Shown: positions 22,119 through 31,701 of the stretch, one piece after another
How the letters are laid out: the number at the start of each line of letters is the position of its first letter
Position numbering within the stretch: the stretch's first letter is position 1
Source of the DNA: Adiantum capillus-veneris
Lineage: Eukaryota; Streptophyta; Polypodiopsida; Polypodiales; Pteridaceae
DNA length: 64,000 bases
Direction of reading: 5' to 3'
NCBI GenBank assembly: GCA_014529385.2
Contig: CM043958.1
Location: 75,015,169 to 75,079,168 of the forward strand
Translations under genes and position numbers: made by a program
Notes under the pieces: model-generated
The model's input: the letters and a program-made list of their open reading frames with translations, nothing else
Database searches by the model: none
What the model was told of the DNA's origin: nothing

Positions 22119-22557
22119 GCAGACTGTTCTTGATGCCTTACCAGATTCTTACCAGACTTTTGCTAGTACTTGGAGACTTATGACCCAAGGAAATCCAGAA
22201 GTTGTCAAGTTTGATGCATTATGCACATTTTTGTTGCAAGAGTCACTTTCCAGGACTAGACAGCGTGTAGTTGAACAAGCTTTTATTGCTTCTCAAAGAA
22301 AGGGTGGTAACAGCAATGCAGCCACTTCTTATGATTCTGCTACGAGTAGCAAAAATTTTGTTCCTAATGCTTCTATTGGCAGCAATTCATCTGGAAATTC
22401 TGGTGATAAGGGCAAAAAGAAGATGCGTTGTCATTATTGTAAAGCCAATGATCACTTGATCAAGTCGTGTCCTAAGTTGAAGGCCAAAGAGGCTAAGAAG
22501 AAAGAGGGCAATTCCACTGCAAATGCTGGTTCCACTACAAATGCAGCCATTTTTTAG
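22119..22557 (+). pseudogene. copia C gag, C-terminal part with zinc knuckle
   Basis: It continues the gag frame from the left side of N with TVLDALPDSYQTFASTW, a conserved copia gag motif. After a Ser/Asn-rich spacer comes the knuckle CHYCKANDHLIKSC at about 22428-22470, with canonical C-x2-C-x4-H-x4-C spacing. A TAG at 22555-22557 interrupts the frame before protease. The frame is otherwise continuous with 22564-23100, so this is either a degenerate stop or a former gag-pol border. Confidence 0.9.
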
Positions 22558-23100
22558 TCTTCTATGAAAGGAGACTGTGTTGCTGATGTTGATGCAGAAT
22601 GGGCTTTTAGCGCAGAGCGCACTTACAATCCTGCTATCCATGATGCATGCTTTCTATTTGCTGCAGATTCACATGTGTGGTATTTTGACAGTGCTGCTAC
22701 AAAGCACATTACCTCACATCGTGAATTGTTTACCTCTCTCGAGTCTGTCCCTCATGGGAATTCAGTCACTTGTGCCAACAACACCTCTTATCCAGTTCAG
22801 GGAGTTGGAAAGATTGTGCTCACTGCTGCTAATGGCAGTTCCTTCACACTTGTTGATGCACTTTATGTACCTTGGATCAAGAAGAATCTCTTGTCTGTAT
22901 CCGCACTTGCTAGACTTGTACTTGTAGTCAAATTTGTGGATGACAGATGTACAGTTCATGATCTTAGTTTTGGTGATGAAATTGTTGGATCTGGGCTTTT
23001 GTGCCATGGGCTGTATAAGCTCACTTTGTATGACAAGTGTGGACAAAATTTTGCAAATGCTGTTGCAGATTCAAGGGCTATTTCAGATGCAAAACTTTAG
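22558..23100 (+). pseudogene. copia C protease region
   Basis: The copia protease active site appears as WYFDSAATKHIT, where DSGA is usual, so Gly is replaced by Ala. The flanking motifs VTCANNTSYPVQGVGKI, LVDALYVP and KKNLLSVSAL are typical of copia PR and its downstream spacer. The frame ends at TAG 23098-23100, directly before the pre-integrase motif HARFGHLNF. Confidence 0.88.
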
Positions 23101-23951
23101 CATGCACGTTTTGGTCATCTGAATTTTTCCAGTTTGCTGCGTTGGCAGAAATATGATATGGTTGCTTCTTTGCCACCTCTTGAAGCACCTGTCAAACATG
23201 TTTGTGAAGGCTGTATTTTGGGTAAGATGCAGCGGATGGTTTAGTTCGGGCCACATGCAGGTTGCAGCTTGTGCATAGTGATGTTTGTGGGCCCATGCAA
23301 ACTCCATCCTTGGGCAATTACCTGTACTTCGTGACTTTCATTGATCATTACTCCAGACATGCATGGGTATTTCCGCTTAAAGCGAAGTCCGAAGTTTTTA
23401 TGTGCTTCAAACAATTTCTGGCTATGGATGAAAATGTCTCGAAATGTACTATGGGTACTCTCCGTTCCGATCGAGGGGGGGAGTATATGTCTCATGAATT
23501 TAATGCATTTCTGGCTAGTGGTGGGATAAAACACCGTACAGTGCCTTATACACCTCAGCAAAATGGTGTTGCTGAGAGAAAAAATAGGTCACTGACGAAA
23601 ATGGCACGATGTATGGTCAAAAGTCAAGCTTCGCCGCTTTCTTTTTGGCTTGAGGCCATCATGTTTGCCACTTATGTACTTAACAGGTGTCCTATGAAGG
23701 CTTTGCAGTCTATTACTCCATATGAAGCATGGCATGATAGAAAGCCTTCTATTGAGCACATGCGTGTTTTTGGTTGTTTGGCATATGCTTTGGTGCCACA
23801 AGTGTAGTGCAGAAAATTGGATGATAAGGCTGTCAAATGTATTTTTGTTGGCTATAGTGCTGAAAGCAAAGGTTACAAGTTGTATCATCCGCAAACAAAA
23901 CGTATTCTGGTTTCTCGGGATGTAGTGTTTGTGGAAGATTCTGTTCAGCCT
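23101..23951 (+). pseudogene. copia C integrase
   Basis: The zinc-binding pre-integrase segment reads HARFGHLNFSSLLR... CEGCILGKMQR (23101-23241), then a TAG at 23242-23244 and a frame change. The core runs from 23262 with HSDVCGPMQTPS, FVTFIDHYSRHAWVF, TLRSDRGGEYMS and PYTPQQNGVAERKNRS, so all three catalytic acidic residues are visible. The conserved FWLEAI and YEAWHDRKPSIEHMRVFGC follow. A TAG at 23805-23807 interrupts the frame, which continues as KCIFVGYSAESKGYKLYHP. Integrase joins cDNA to host DNA. Confidence 0.92.
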
Positions 23952-24821
23952 TTGCTATCATGTACTAGAGACAGTAATGTAAGCTCACAGGACATTTATG
24001 ACACTTTGTTGCCTCTTTTCAGTGGTGGAAATACGAATGTAAGTTCCAATGAGGAAAATGTACAGCCTACGGAGGTTTCTGAAAATGTTTTAGATCAGCC
24101 TATTACTGATGCAGATGTACATGATGTACTTGATGAGGAAAGGGCTAAAAATGAGCAGGCTAGAGGTATGCCAAAATGGTTGGTGCACACTTTGCGTGAT
24201 AGTAAATTGGATGCACCTTTGTCTAGTCGTACTCGTTCAGGCTCTCGCCATGCATCTTATGCATCAGATTGTTATGCTTTGGCTGTGTCTAGATTACATG
24301 ATGTTGAGGAGCCTCTGTCTTTTGATGAAGCACAGAATTCAAAAAATTGGATGGCTGCCATGCAATCAGAATATGATGCACTTATAGAAAATGACACATG
24401 GACTTTATGTGATTTTCCTCCTGGCAAAAAGGCCATTGGTACAAAGTGGGTTTACAAGTTAAAATGCCATAAGGCTCGACTTGTTGCAAAGGGTTATGCA
24501 CAGCAAAAATGCATTGATTATGAAGAGACTTTTGCTCCCACTTGTCGTATGACAACTGTGCGTTTTCTATGTGCATTGGCAGCTCATTTTGGTTGGGATG
24601 TACATCAATCAGACATTGTTACTGCTTTCTTGAATGGTGACATATTTGAGGAAGTTTATGTAACGCAGCCTCGCGGTTTTGTCATAAAAGGACAAGAGGA
24701 CAAAGTGTGCAGATGTAAGAAGGCTTTGTATGGGTTGAAGCAATCTCCTCGTTCTTGGTATGAGAAAGCTGACACTCATTTGGTGAAACGAGGCTTTCAT
24801 AACAGTCCAATAGAAAGCACA
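23952..24821 (+). pseudogene. copia C reverse transcriptase, first half
   Basis: After an acidic linker, the RT starts with WMAAMQSEYDALIENDTW, KKAIGTKWVYKLK and HKARLVAKGYAQ. About nine residues usually present between KLK and HKAR are missing, consistent with a small in-frame deletion. Then come MTTVRFLCALAA, VHQSDIVTAFLNGDIFEEVY and KALYGLKQSPRSWYEK. The frame is cut at 24821 by a MITE-like insertion, leaving an artificial tail that reads into it. Confidence 0.92.
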
Positions 24822-24995
24822 CCCGGGGGATTCACTAGTAATACTAGGAAGACGTCACCTGCGTGCACCAAAACTGCCATTTTACCCCCTATATACGGTA
24901 CCCTCCTTTGTAAAATCTACCCTTTTGGCCTCATAAACCCCCCCTATTGTACACTCACGTGACACCATACGGTAATCCTTAGTGAAGACCCCGGG
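24822..24995. mobile_element. 174-bp MITE-like element in copia C RT
   Basis: It is bounded by a perfect 8-bp duplication AAAGCACA (24814-24821 and 24996-25003). Ends form an imperfect inverted repeat of about 24 bp: left CCCGGGGGATTCACTAGTA, right (reverse complement) CCCGGGGTCTTCACTAAGG. There is no coding capacity. The 8-bp target duplication fits hAT-type transposition, but the CCCGGGG terminus is not the usual hAT CAGGG, so the superfamily is uncertain. Confidence 0.9.
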
Positions 24996-25003
24996 AAAGC
25001 ACA

Positions 25004-25635
25004 TTGTATGTAAAGCGTGAGGATGATGTACTTCTCATTGTGGTTCTTTATGTCGAAATGATTTGCTGATCACTGGACCAAATGAGAGACATATTGCTGA
25101 ATTTAAGGCTGATTTGCATGCTGCTTTCAAGATGAAAGATTTGGGGCTGTTGCATCATTACTTGGGTATACAGTTTAAGGAGTGTGATGGTGCTATTGCT
25201 TTGTGTCAGAAAAGTTACATAGAAACATTGCTATGTAAGTTTGGACTTGAGGATTGCAAACCTATTGCCACTCCCATGGAAACAAGTTTGAAATTGAGTC
25301 TATATGATGCTGGCGATCCTGCTGATGTCACTCTTTACCAAACTGTTGTTGGCTGCCTCATTTATGTATGCAACACGAGGCTAGATATTCATTTTGCAGT
25401 CTCACAGGTCAGCAGATTTATGCATAGACCAGGGTCTAAGCATTGGCAGGCTGTCAAGAGGATTTTCCACTATGTTAGTGGCACTTTACATCTTGGCTTG
25501 TTTTATCCCAAGGGGGGATCATTGCCGCCATACTTACATGCTTTTTCGGACTCAGATTGGGTTGGTTGTTTGACATGTGAGTGTCCACAAGTGGTTTTTG
25601 TTTCATGCTTGGCAGTTCATGTATATCATGGTTGA
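25004..25635 (+). pseudogene. copia C reverse transcriptase, second half
   Basis: It resumes right after the MITE duplication. The catalytic YVDD region is damaged: two extra bases stand where the second Asp codon belongs, shifting the frame. The frame from 25063 has FKADLHAAFKMKDLGLLHHYLGIQF, KSYIETLLCKFGLEDCKP, TPMETSLKL and VGCLIYVCNTRLDIHFAVSQVSRFM. A second shift near 25575 separates it from RNase H. This copy cannot make active enzyme. Confidence 0.9.
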
Positions 25636-26006
25636 GCAAGAAGCAACCTACTGTGGCCACTTTGAGTTGTGAGGCTAAGTACAAGGCAGTCTTCACAGCT
25701 ACGGTTGAGTGTGTAAGGCTCAGACGCCTTATGGCTGATTTGGGTGTTGGACAGGACACTGCCAACACTATCTACACTAATAGTCAGAGCGCATTGGCAG
25801 TTGCGAGGAACCCAGTTTTTCATGCTCGCACAAAGCACATTGAGGTGCATTACCACTATGTCAGGGAGATGCTCTCAGTAGGAGAGATCAGCTTGGCTTA
25901 TGTGCCAACACAGGACAACCTTGTAGATCTTTTCACAAAGGCATTGTCTCATGAGAAGCTTGAAGCTTTCCGCAAAGCTTTGGGCTTACTCCCCTTTGTG
26001 GACTGA
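25540..26006 (+). pseudogene. copia C RNase H
   Basis: It starts with FSDSDWVGC in one frame, then a shift to the frame with STSGFCFMLGSS, SKKQPTVATLSCEAKYKA (usually EAEY, so a catalytic Glu is replaced), NSQSALAVARNPVFHARTKHIEVHYHYVRE and LVDLFTKALSHEKLEAFRKALGL. It ends with TGA at 26004-26006, 65 bp before the polypurine tract. Confidence 0.9.
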
Positions 26007-26071
26007 TCATGTCCTCAGGGCATGGCACTTCCCTTTGCTCATGTGCCAGCTCTCGTTCACCGCATCACTCC

Positions 26072-26081
26072 AAGGGGGATT
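26072..26081 (+). other. polypurine tract of copia C
   Basis: AAGGGGGATT directly precedes the TGTTACC of the 3' LTR. Confidence 0.85.
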
Positions 26082-26308
26082 TGTTACCATATACATGTGG
26101 TAGTGATGTGTGTGAACACATTAGGACTGCCGGGGCATTTTTCCCCTCTTTAGAAGGTTTTTTCCCCCGTGCATTGTATATACGCCCATCACTCTAGGGC
26201 TATCTATCTTTCCATTGCACACAAAGTAACACACTCTCTATTGTGTGCCTTGAGCTTACTTCATCTTCTCCAAGCTGTGTGTGTCTCTCTGCAACCCTAA
26301 TTCCAACA
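26082..26308 (+). repeat. 3' LTR of copia C
   Basis: It is 227 bp and differs from the 5' LTR at 11 positions by eye. The TATA-like TATATA is at 26177-26182. It is followed by the TCCTT duplication and then the O integrase. Confidence 0.97.
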
Positions 26309-26313
26309 TCCTT

Positions 26314-26700
26314 GTAATGCCCATTTTCTGCATTAATTCTCCTACCAAGTCTTCAAACCTGGATCTCTATCAGAGATGATCTCTAATGGTGTGTCAGACC
26401 TACAGCATATGTGCTCGTAGATAAACTTAGCTACCTCTATCGCTGTGATTCTAGTAGTGGCTGTAGATTCTTCCCATCTAGTCATGTAGTCGACCCCCAT
26501 GACAATGTAGAATTTTCCTGAGTTGGCCCTAGGTAATGGTCCTATGGCATCGATACCCCACTTTTCAAATGGTCCATATGAGAGAATAGGTGTTTGTGGT
26601 TCATGCATAAGTGACCTAGTGCCGGCCTTTTGACACAAGTTACAAGTTTTGCACCAGTGGTGTACATCACGGTTGAGGCTAGCCATATGAAGCCAGCGTG
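26314..26700 (-). pseudogene. integrase of element O, N-terminal half
   Basis: The minus strand shows the zinc module ending NRDVHHWCKTCNLCQKAG, then the DDE core with FEKWGIDAIGPLPRA, YIVMGVDYMTRWEES, EVAKFIYEHICCRSDTPLEIISDRDPG. The first two catalytic Asp are present. The frame is cut by copia C; the rest lies at 9498-10185. The upstream His pair (HDGVWGGHF) is in the neighbouring frame, so a frameshift falls near 26690. Confidence 0.92.
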
Positions 26701-27960
26701 CAAGATTTTCCTACTTATTATGTCTAGGGAAAAGTGACCACCCCAAACCCCGTCGTGACAGCTAGCAATTACTCCCATGATTTCATGAGAGAGAGGGACC
26801 TTCCTGAGTATTTGGTCCTTACCCTTATAGTACAAACCGTCATTGATGAGCTGATACCTCGTGGCCTTCCGCGTCAGCCATTTCTTCTGTCCCTTTGTTA
26901 AATCTGATGGGCATTCCCCTGTTTCCAAAAAATGCATGATGTCAGGTAAGGCATCACTACCTTGAAATAGAGGGAGCTTTAGCTTTATAGCCCCAACCAA
27001 CACTTCCTGCAGTCTTTCACTTGCTAGGGCATCTGCTTCATGGTTTTGAGTCCTTGGGATATGGTGTATTTGAACTTCTTCAAACTTACCCAACAAGGTT
27101 TTTACACCACTTAAGTGAGTCCTCAAGCTAGGATTCTTGCATGTCCATACTCCATTTACTTGCCTTACCAGAAGTAGAGCATCCCCAAATACATTAAGGT
27201 GTTGTACACCTTGCAGGATGCACCATTGTAGACCCTTGGTTCGTGTTCCATACTCAGCCTCATTGTTATAATGCAAATCTAACAATTGGCCGAGTGAAAA
27301 TACCTTTATCCCTTTGTCATCAAATACCACTATGCCTGCAGAAGCTGCTTTGTCGGACACTCGCTTGTAGGCTCCATCAAAGTAGAGAGAGTGTGCTCCT
27401 TCTACCATCGGTGGTGCTTGAGGTAATCGAACTTCTTCCCTTTTAGATTGCTTCTCCTTCCTTTCAAATACTTGGTAGGTCATGAGTCCCCCCAAGCTTG
27501 CCCTTGTCATGCCTTCCACTTGTACCGTGTAGTCAAATTCTTGCAGACGAACTGGCCATTTAGTAATCCTAGCAGACACATCCATGTGTTGTACGACATA
27601 GAGAAATATCTCATCCGTGGTTAGAATCACAAATTTCTTAGGCAGCAAATATGACCTAAACTTTGTACTTGCAAACCTAAGGGCTAGGACTAAGTGTTCC
27701 ACATGGGTGAAACCTTTCTCTGCTGCTGCTATCATCATTTGACTAGAGAAGTAGATTGGCCTCATGAAAGATGTCATCATATCCTTTTGGAGTAGCACAA
27801 CCCCCAATGAGTTATCACCCACCCTTGAGGTGACATAGAATTTTTCATCCCACTTATGTGGTGAGATAGTTGGCAGGGTGGCTAAGACCTCCTTTACCTT
27901 GTTGTAGTGATGTTCGCTTTCCTCGTCCCAAGTGAAAGTTGATTTGTGAGTGAGCTATTG
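26542..27960 (-). pseudogene. dual RNase H of element O
   Basis: The long open part 27822-26542 (426 codons) holds two RNase H domains. The first is gypsy-type: DNSLGVVLLQKD, RPIYFSSQMM, EKGFTHVEHLVLALRFA, and LTTDEIFLYVVQHMD. After a linker comes a second, archaeal-type domain: AHSLYFDGAYKR, AGIVVFDDKGI, NNEAEYGTRTKGLQWC, VFGDALLLVRQVNG, IPRTQNHEADALASE. The Asp-Glu-Asp-Asp set of the second domain is recognisable (FDGA, NNEAEY, FGDALL, HEADAL). The frame then runs into the integrase zinc region and out of frame. A second RNase H marks Tat-lineage gypsy elements. Confidence 0.9.
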
Positions 27961-28860
27961 CAGTGGTAGAACAAGTTTCCATAGTAGATGTATGAATCTA
28001 CTCAAGTACCTCACTTTTTGTAGAAAAGAGACCAGTTGACGTGCAATTGTTGGTGAAGGTAGGGCTATGAGTGCGGACACCTTACTTGGGTCGGCGTTGA
28101 TACCTTTTGCTGAAACCTCATGGCCTAGTAGAATGTTATCCACATTTAATTGCCCGCCTAGGCTGTGCAACCTGGACAAACCTTCAGTTACCTTTTCTAA
28201 GTGTGAAATGCGGGAGCTATATATACAAAAATCATCAATGAACACTCTTATGGATGTTCCAAAGAACGGTTGAAAAACATATGTGAAATATCTTTGGAAT
28301 GTGGCAGGTGCATTTGTGAGACCAAGTGGCATAACCCTGTATGCAAAACAACCCCATGGCATGATAAAAGTGGTTTTTAGCTGATCTTCCAAGGCTATGA
28401 GTATTTGAAAGCATCCAAATAACCATCACACACGGTATAGCATTCAAAACCCGCTACTTCATTCAAAATGTCATCCAAGAAAGGGAGAGGAAAGTGGTCT
28501 CTCTTTGTAGCTACTGTAGTGGTTTGTAGTCAACAAAGACCCTCCACTTACCATTCTTTTTAGGCATCACTACCACGGGTGACACCCATTCTGAGTTTTC
28601 TACAAGATAGATGAATCCCGCCTCCAGCAGTTTCCTTACCTCCGCCAAGAGTGCCTTCTCTTGTATGACCCCCAGTCGTCATAGCTTTTGCACAACTAGT
28701 TTTACCCATTCCTTCAGCTTAATAGGATGTTCCACCACTGTAATGCCTGTGATTTTTTCGTAGTTATCAATGAACAGGTTAGGAAATCCCATCAACATTT
28801 GCAAAAAACTATCTTTCTCCTCAAGTGTTAATTCCGTGGACAACATACCCTTCAACCTAA
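27955..28860 (-). pseudogene. reverse transcriptase of element O
   Basis: The upstream part (about 28860-28400) is broken by stops but shows WVSPVVVMPKKNGKWRVFVDY, the finger/palm start. The open part 28392-27955 has FAYRVMPLGLTNAPATFQRY and the catalytic FIDDFCIYSS (YxDD with Phe) at about 28213-28240, then SAKGINADPSKVSALIALPSP and the thumb. A frame change near 28395 separates the halves. RT copies element RNA into cDNA. Confidence 0.92.
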
Positions 28861-28866
28861 TTTCTC

Positions 28867-29600
28867 CTAGCCAGGTGATTTGCTCTCCTCTTCATTGCAT
28901 TGCCCCTCTGGTGATGGATCACCAGTTGTGCTTACCCTTTGTGGATCCTTCATAATGATACCCATCACATTGATGGAATTGTCACTTTTGTCAGTGGATG
29001 TGGTCTCCTCAGAAGTGGAAGACTCACTAGTGGTTTCATCTGCTGATGTTTCCAGATTCATTTGCTTTTGCTTGCCAATCTTCATGTCGTAGTATATTGT
29101 CTCCCCTTTCTTACCGGTCATGCGTAGAAGGCCAGTGCCCCAGTCCTGTTTTTCCTTCATGGCCATCAACCATGGCCTTCCCAAGATTAGTGGATAGCCC
29201 TCCCCTTAGTAGGCATTACAAAAACATCTACCTCTACCTCAGTGTTGAAAGCTTTTATCTTCACGGCACTTACCACACCGACACACTTTACTTTTGTGTT
29301 TTTTGCCATCTTTGCCTTGCATGGAGAAGGCCTGTCAACCTCGAGCCCTAATTGAAGAATCATAACTTCTCTCATCACACAGATTTGTGCACCTCCATCA
29401 ATGTAGGTGTTTCCAACCCTCTTTCCTTTTATTTGACGTCGACAATTGGAAGGATGTCGTCCATGTTGCAACCCGAAATTTCTTCGGCTACCTTTGATTT
29501 GGAGTGTCTTGTACTTACCATTTTGGACCATTTTCGCCTTACTTTTGGTGCGAGATGTAGCAGTTGCGGCCATGTAATCTTTGGTCGTTGCTCTGCCACA
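28867..29600 (-). pseudogene. protease and PR-RT linker of element O
   Basis: The retropepsin active site reads YIDGGAQICVM at about 29378-29410: Gly stands at the second position where DSGA or DTGA is usual, yet element R has the same DGGA. Downstream are KVKCVGVVSAVKIKAFNTEVEVDVFVM and, after a stop near 29187, LGRPWLMAMK-like GRPWLMAMKEKQDWG, the conserved flap/core end. An acidic Ser/Thr/Glu-rich linker leads to RT. Confidence 0.88.
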
Positions 29601-29607
29601 TCCAATG

Positions 29608-30860
29608 TTAGATCATAGGGCTTAGAAATTCCCCTAACTGGAAGTCGGTGATGCCCAATTTCAGTTGTGGCCTGGATGGCCTCTTGCTAGTCTCTCCTTT
29701 CATGCTTCTCTCATCATCTGATTGTGTGTCTTTCTCCCGCCTAGCTCTTTTCACAGTCATGGCTTCAAGTGTTTCTAAAAAGGTTACCTTCTCCTTACCC
29801 TTGTCCCTCTCCTTTGCTCTGGGTGGATCCACTACTACGGATTTTCCTTTCTCTTCTAGCCTTATGATGTTTACAGGGTGATCAGGTGGTGGTGCTGGTG
29901 GAAGAGGTGGGATGGATGCTTATGGTGGTGTCTAGGGTGGACGTAGAATTTGTGTTGGTGGGGCTGGTGCTCAGGGTGGGGGTGTTCTTTCTCTAGGGGG
30001 TGACAGTTGGTTCCTCCTACCTCCTCTATTATAGTTTTGTCGTGGTTTGAGACAGTAGTACATACCGTGACCATCTTCTCCGCAGTTGTAGCAGTGATAC
30101 TCCCTGTTTTGTCATCGTGCTCTTCCTGGGTCTTGATCTCTTTCTTGACTCCTGCCTTGCTGTATTAAGTGGACAGACAAATTCTACAGTTGGTCAGTAA
30201 TATGGGCCAACATATCTTGTTGGTCATCTCTTACCCCAAGAGCCGGTGGTGGTGGTGGAATGGTGGTTGTTGGTCGACACGATGTTCCTGCTTCTGTTGA
30301 CTCGGTTTCTTTGGCTTTCATTCGCAGCTTCTTATCCTTAAGGCGAGCAATCTCAACGGCTAACTCGTACGTAGCCAGGAATCTACCCTTCACCTTCTCC
30401 TTGAGAAGTGGCCATAAGCCATGCGTAAACCGGTCTTTCTTTAGGAAATCGGGTGCAGCTTCCCCCCTTGCCAGTGACTCAACCCACCATTCCCACAAAT
30501 CCACAAATTTGGACTCATAGGTGGCATATTCTAAAAGACCCTCCTGCTTCATGTCTCTCAACTTGTCCCACAACTTCTCTGAAGTGGTACCTCCCCCAAA
30601 GCGCCTCTTAAAAGAGGTTTTAAGGGCTCCCAGTCATCCTTGGTTGCTTGTGGAAGTGCATTGTACAATGATCTAGCTTCTAGCTTCATGAGATGCTTAA
30701 AGATTCTAACCCGGGATTCATCCGTATCTTTGTTGCTCACTACACATGCTACTTCAAAGTCATCTAGGAAGTCTGTTACTAAATCCTCCCCCTTCTTTCC
30801 TTTAAATGTTGGAAATGATACACTTGCCATGATTACTGAGAGAGAGCTAAAAAGACACAC
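29608..30860 (-). pseudogene. gag of element O
   Basis: MCLFSSLSVIMASVSFPTFKG opens the frame at 30860, and the second Met (MASVSFPTF) matches the gag start seen in element R. Capsid-type Retrotrans_gag motifs follow: FLDDFEVACVVSNKD, EARSLYNALPQ, a frameshift near 30565, then LLEYATYESKFVDLWEWWVESL, LKEKVKGRFLATYELAVEIA. A canonical zinc knuckle CYNCGEDGHGMYYC lies at about 30052-30092. A basic Lys/Arg-rich segment at 29832-29608 bridges to protease. The frame has several stops. Confidence 0.92.
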
Positions 30861-30922
30861 TGCTTAACTTGCAAAAGTTTGTTTTTTTCTTTTCTTCTTT
30901 ACAAGGAGGCGTGTATACCCTC

Positions 30923-31141
30923 TTATACTAGGACATAAATTAAAACTTCAAACGGTACATTGCCTTGTACCAAAGGTAATACAAATGGTTGATCTGATGC
31001 CAGAACCTCAAAAAACCGCTCCCCACACAGCATGGTGTTGATGACATGCTGGTAGTGAGCCTTCAAGTCCAGTATTACCTCGATTGAGCGTACTCGTGTT
31101 GGTATGTGTGATCTGTCTTGGGGTAGGCTATATTGATTCAT
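30923..31141 (-). CDS. small conserved ORF C before O gag
   Basis: It is 72 codons, starting MNQYSLPQDRSHIPTRVRSI and ending VPFEVLIYVLV. The same 72-codon ORF occurs in element R at 62238-62456, with only about ten differing residues and the same distance (242 bp) from the start of ORF B. I recognise no family. The conserved length argues for coding or for a strongly constrained leader. Confidence 0.6.
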   Translation of the reverse strand: MNQYSLPQDRSHIPTRVRSIEVILDLKAHYQHVINTMLCGERFFEVLASDQPFVLPLVQGNVPFEVLIYVLV

Positions 31142-31158
31142 GTGAAGCTTAGAGGTGC

Positions 31159-31383
31159 TTAGTCACTGTCCAAGCTTGTGGGAGAGGGTGGTATTCTTTC
31201 CTGAAACAAACTCCGTAGATCCCTAGTTTCTCTAGTGAGAGTGTGAGCAAATGCTTTCGTTATCTGTGCTGCAGCATCAGGTGCGACTTGGAAACTGACT
31301 ATGATAATTACCTCGGTGACTTGAGTTACCCTATTCGTGAAGTAGAATAGTGTTGATTCTCTATTGTGCAGAGCTCCTTCCAT
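31159..31383 (-). CDS. small conserved ORF B before O gag
   Basis: It is 74 codons, starting MEGALHNRESTLFYF and ending PPSPTSLDSD. In element R the equivalent at 61996-62220 is also 74 codons and differs at about seven residues. Its start overlaps the end of ORF A by 23 bp in both elements, in another frame. The middle is hydrophobic (VTEVIIIVSFQVAP). No known family. Overlap and equal length suggest either coupled small ORFs or one older longer gene with fixed frameshifts. Confidence 0.6.
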   Translation of the reverse strand: MEGALHNRESTLFYFTNRVTQVTEVIIIVSFQVAPDAAAQITKAFAHTLTRETRDLRSLFQERIPPSPTSLDSD

Positions 31384-31591
31384 CTTGTTGTTGCGGGTTG
31401 GTTGTAGGTTGCGGACATGGTTTCGACCTTCTCCTTCTTCTTCTTGGCACCCGACCTATGTATATCCGCTGAGTTTGGCGTGTTGGTTGACTCTCCCACT
31501 GCAAATCGATTATCGTTATGCCTGGCACTCGAGCTTTGATGGAGATGCGGAGCTCGTCTAGTTGTGCTTGGAGCTCTTCTTCTTTTGTCAT
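31361..31591 (-). CDS. small conserved ORF A before O gag
   Basis: It is 76 codons from MTKEEELQAQLDELRISI to a basic RRRRRRSKPCPQPTT tail. The R equivalent at 61758-62018 has 86 codons, starting ten codons further upstream; in O a TAG just before this ATG blocks that longer start. The N-terminal half could form a short helix, and the Arg-rich run could bind RNA. I recognise no family. Confidence 0.55.
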   Translation of the reverse strand: MTKEEELQAQLDELRISIKARVPGITIIDLQWESQPTRQTQRIYIGRVPRRRRRRSKPCPQPTTNPQQQDGRSSAQ

Positions 31592-31643
31592 CTAGTTAGT
31601 GAACCCCGCTAGCCATTCATCCATCCACAAAAGTTTAGGGGTT

Positions 31644-31695
31644 CCAGTCTTGTAAACTAAAGGGTTTCATAAGAGGATCCTCGGTGGGGGCGCCA
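31644..31695 (-). other. extended primer-binding region of O, like the 3' half of tRNA-Thr(UGU)
   Basis: On the minus strand TGGCGCCCCCACCGAGGATC starts 6 bp after the 5' LTR. On the plus strand the segment reads from CCAGTCTTGTAAACT through to GGTGGGGGCGCCA, that is anticodon arm with loop CTTGTAA, variable part, a damaged T-arm and acceptor strand with CCA. The T-loop is better preserved in element R (61685-61734). Ordinary primer sites match only up to 18 nt. Confidence 0.75.
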
Positions 31696-31701
31696 AGAAA
31701 A

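Larger units (their letters stand above)
10191..26308 (+). mobile_element. Ty1/copia element C, nested in the O integrase
   Basis: A full-length copia with identical-length 227-bp LTRs (10191-10417 and 26082-26308), starting TGTTACCATA and ending TTCCAACA. It is flanked by a perfect 5-bp duplication TCCTT (10186-10190 and 26309-26313). PBS, gag, PR, integrase, RT, RNase H and polypurine tract are in standard copia order. By eye the LTRs differ at 11 of 227 positions (about 5 percent). N (11310-22113) interrupts gag and a small MITE-like element (24822-24995) interrupts RT. Without them the element is about 5.1 kb. Several stops and frameshifts make it non-autonomous. Confidence 0.97.

Noticed and set aside
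23466-23482. Central polypurine tract in copia C (GATCGAGGGGGGGAGTA)
   Set aside because: It encodes the conserved integrase motif SDRGGEY, so the purine run is explained by coding.
22762-23561. Minus-strand frames opposite copia C gag-pol
   Set aside because: They are antisense shadows of well-supported copia coding sequence.
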